Origin: Hyphomicrobium sp. 12-62-95 | GTDB lineage: Bacteria; Pseudomonadota; Alphaproteobacteria; Rhizobiales; Hyphomicrobiaceae | DNA: 64,000 bases | NCBI GenBank assembly: GCA_002279935.1 | Contig: NCCZ01000002.1 | Coordinates: forward strand, 124,001-188,000 | Direction of reading: 5' to 3' | Shown: positions 62,468 through 64,000 of the stretch, one piece after another | Layout: every line of letters starts with the position of its first letter | Position numbering within the stretch: position 1 is the stretch's first letter | Position numbers and translations under genes: made by a program | Notes under the pieces: model-generated | The model's input: the letters and a program-made list of their open reading frames with translations, nothing else | Told to the model about the DNA's origin: nothing | Database searches by the model: none

Positions 62468-63733
62468 ATGAACGTCCTTTTGATCGGTTCGGGCGGCCGC
62501 GAACACGCATTGGCGTGGAAGCTGGCGAAAAGCCCCCTTCTCACATCGCTCTTTAGCGCGCCGGGAAATCCCGGGATCGCGGAGGTTGCAGCGTGCGTGC
62601 CGCTCGACGCGTCGGATCACGCCGCAGTTATCGCCTTTTGCCGCGATCAAAATGTGTCGTTCGTCGTCGTCGGGCCGGAGGGGCCGCTCGTCGGTGGCCT
62701 GACGGACGCGCTCGATACTGCGGGGATCAAGCACTTTGGACCGTCGAAGGCTGCCGCGCAGCTCGAAGGCTCGAAGGGTTACACCAAGGATCTGTGCCGG
62801 GAGTTCGGCATCCCGACGGCGGCCTATGGCCGGTTCGCGGATGCAGTGTCAGCGAAGGCGTATCTAGCGGCGCAACGGTTTCCCATCGTCGTTAAGGCGG
62901 ACGGATTGGCGTCCGGCAAGGGCGTGGTGATCGCGGGCAGCCGGACGGAAGCCGAAGATGCAATCGATGCGTGCTTTGCGGGTGCATTCGGTGCGGCTGG
63001 CGCGGAGGTCGTGGTCGAGGAGTTCCTCGAAGGGGAGGAGGCGAGCTTTTTTGCACTGTGCGATGGGACGCACGTGCTTGCGATGGCGTCGGCTCAGGAT
63101 CACAAGCGCGTCGGCGAAGGCGATACGGGACCGAACACGGGCGGCATGGGCGCTTATTCACCCGCACCGGTGATGACGGATGAGATGACCCGGCGGACGA
63201 TGGATGAGATCGTATGGCCGACGGTGAAGGCCATGGCCGCGCGGGGGACGCCATTCAAGGGCGTGCTGTTCGCGGGCTTGATGATCACGGCCGAGGGACC
63301 GAAGCTCATCGAATACAACGTGCGCTTCGGCGATCCGGAGACGCAGGTTTTGATGATGCGGCTAAAGTCCGATCTGTTGGCGGCGATGCTCGCCACGGCG
63401 GATGGCGTGCTGGATGCCTTCGATCTCAGGTGGTCGGACGAAGCCGCGCTCACTGTTGTTTACGCGGCGGACGGATATCCGGGCACGCCGTTGAAGGGTA
63501 CGGAAATCCGTGGGCTCGATGCGGCGCGCGCGGTGGACGGCGTGCAGGTGTTCCATGCCGGCACGAAGGCCGTGGATGGGCGGATCGTGGCCGATGGTGG
63601 GCGTGTGCTGGCCGTGACGGCCACGGGCCGCACGGTCGCGGACGCGCAGGCGCTCGCCTATCAGGCGCTCGACCTTATCGAATGGCCCGGCGGCTTCTGC
63701 CGCCGCGACATCGGCTGGCGCGCGCTTTGTTAG
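62468..63733 (+). CDS. purD: Phosphoribosylamine-glycine ligase
   Basis: 421 residues. The ATP-grasp features are plain: the N-terminal [39 protein letters not shown], and the metal-binding FGDPETQ. It makes GAR from 5-phosphoribosylamine in purine synthesis. Length is normal. It is divergent from the ABC operon. A nested hairpin follows. Confidence 0.97.
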   Translation: MNVLLIGSGGREHALAWKLAKSPLLTSLFSAPGNPGIAEVAACVPLDASDHAAVIAFCRDQNVSFVVVGPEGPLVGGLTDALDTAGIKHFGPSKAAAQLEGSKGYTKDLCREFGIPTAAYGRFADAVSAKAYLAAQRFPIVVKADGLASGKGVVIAGSRTEAEDAIDACFAGAFGAAGAEVVVEEFLEGEEASFFALCDGTHVLAMASAQDHKRVGEGDTGPNTGGMGAYSPAPVMTDEMTRRTMDEIVWPTVKAMAARGTPFKGVLFAGLMITAEGPKLIEYNVRFGDPETQVLMMRLKSDLLAAMLATADGVLDAFDLRWSDEAALTVVYAADGYPGTPLKGTEIRGLDAARAVDGVQVFHAGTKAVDGRIVADGGRVLAVTATGRTVADAQALAYQALDLIEWPGGFCRRDIGWRALC

Positions 63734-63735
63734 TT

Positions 63736-63776
63736 GCGCCTTCCGACTCCCCTGCGGGGAGCCGGCCGGAAGGCGC
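63736..63776. terminator. Nested hairpin between convergent purD and Csp-like genes
   Basis: A perfect 10-bp outer stem GCGCCTTCCG / CGGAAGGCGC enclosing a second inverted repeat CTCCCC / GGGGAG. The outer arms lie just after the purD stop. No T-tract, so its strength is uncertain. Confidence 0.55.
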
Positions 63777-63784
63777 GGGGTGCT

Positions 63785-64000
63785 TTACGCGTCCAGAAGC
63801 GCTTTGCATTCTTTGATGCAGGCGGTGCAGCTGTCCATGCAGGCTTTGCAGACAGCGTGTTTGTCTGCGTGTTTCTTGCACTCGGCTTCGCAGTCGGCAC
63901 AGACGTCCTTGCAGACGGCGGCGAGTTCCTTGAGGCGCTTGTAGTCGAGGGCGGCGAGGCGGACGAGGGCTGCACACATCGGCATCATCGCCGACACGGT
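63785..64000 (-). CDS. Cys-rich copper-storage (Csp)-like four-helix protein, 5' end outside window
   Basis: At least 72 residues, cut by the right edge of the window: the frame stays open through base 64000. Ten cysteines occur in the visible part, mostly as CxxxC or CxxC pairs on helices (CKDVCADCEAECKK, CKACMDSCTACIKECK), the arrangement of Csp proteins, whose bundle interior binds many Cu(I) ions. A short frame beginning at GTG 63997 exists but is probably internal. Whether it is exported cannot be told. Confidence 0.82.
   Translation of the reverse strand, partial: TVSAMMPMCAALVRLAALDYKRLKELAAVCKDVCADCEAECKKHADKHAVCKACMDSCTACIKECKALLDA

Overview
The window is chromosomal DNA of an alphaproteobacterium, most likely a member of the Hyphomicrobiales (Rhizobiales). 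The evidence is the combination of a CtrA cell-cycle regulator, a SciP protein and a rhizobial-type FliJ within 2.3 kb, a NepR-EcfG-PhyR general stress response locus, a PmtA-type phospholipid N-methyltransferase, and the DUF4170 / DUF374 / waaA / lpxK / DUF2093 lipid A cluster. Base composition is GC-rich throughout; the stretch around 30.6-32.8 kb looks clearly richer in A/T by eye. The species is not identified.

Layout. (1) 1-4.3 kb is the right end of an integrated element: nine tightly packed small phage-like genes, many joined by ATGA overlaps, then a large serine recombinase whose last codons and stop lie inside the 3' end of a tRNA with anticodon CAT. (2) 4.4-10.5 kb is core genome: pmtA, mnmA, sciP, a lipoprotein, fliJ, ctrA and a secreted FKBP isomerase. 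(3) 10.5-25.7 kb is a general-stress-response region. The operon nepR-ecfG-phyR-HWE kinase is surrounded by typical EcfG-dependent genes (DUF883, DUF1328, CsbD, PRC-barrel, PA2169-like and DUF892 proteins). I find six exact GGAAC-N16-CGTT promoter motifs here, each placed 35-85 nt ahead of a start codon. A second signalling operon (CHASE3 kinase, single-domain regulator, receiver-kinase hybrid) lies inside it. (4) 25.7-30.2 kb carries a DJ-1/PfpI protein, a fasciclin protein with a triplicated 3' end, pyrE, a thioredoxin-like protein with a Cys/His-rich tail, palindromic intergenic repeats and a HAD phosphatase. (5) 30.2-34.3 kb is accessory: a duplicated fragment of the HAD gene, three unrecognised membrane or TPR-like genes, then about 0.7 kb of nested direct and inverted repeats. 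(6) 34.3-52 kb is mixed metabolism and repair: an MFS transporter, envelope proteins, PhoD, NspC, an alpha/beta hydrolase of fluoroacetate-dehalogenase type, a divergent ArsR/SDR pair with a palindromic operator, a ligase plus ligase-associated exonuclease, and an acyl-CoA synthetase. (7) 52-64 kb holds the lipid A genes, including an apparent fusion of a DUF374 acyltransferase with WaaA, followed by xseA, a c-type cytochrome, a MacAB-like ABC system, purD and the start of a Cys-rich copper-storage-like protein cut by the window edge.

The most coherent story is the stress locus: the sigma factor, its anti-sigma factor, the anti-anti-sigma response regulator, a candidate input kinase and much of the target regulon sit together under one promoter type. 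The least explained part is the A/T-richer cassette at 30.6-32.8 kb with its repeat cluster.
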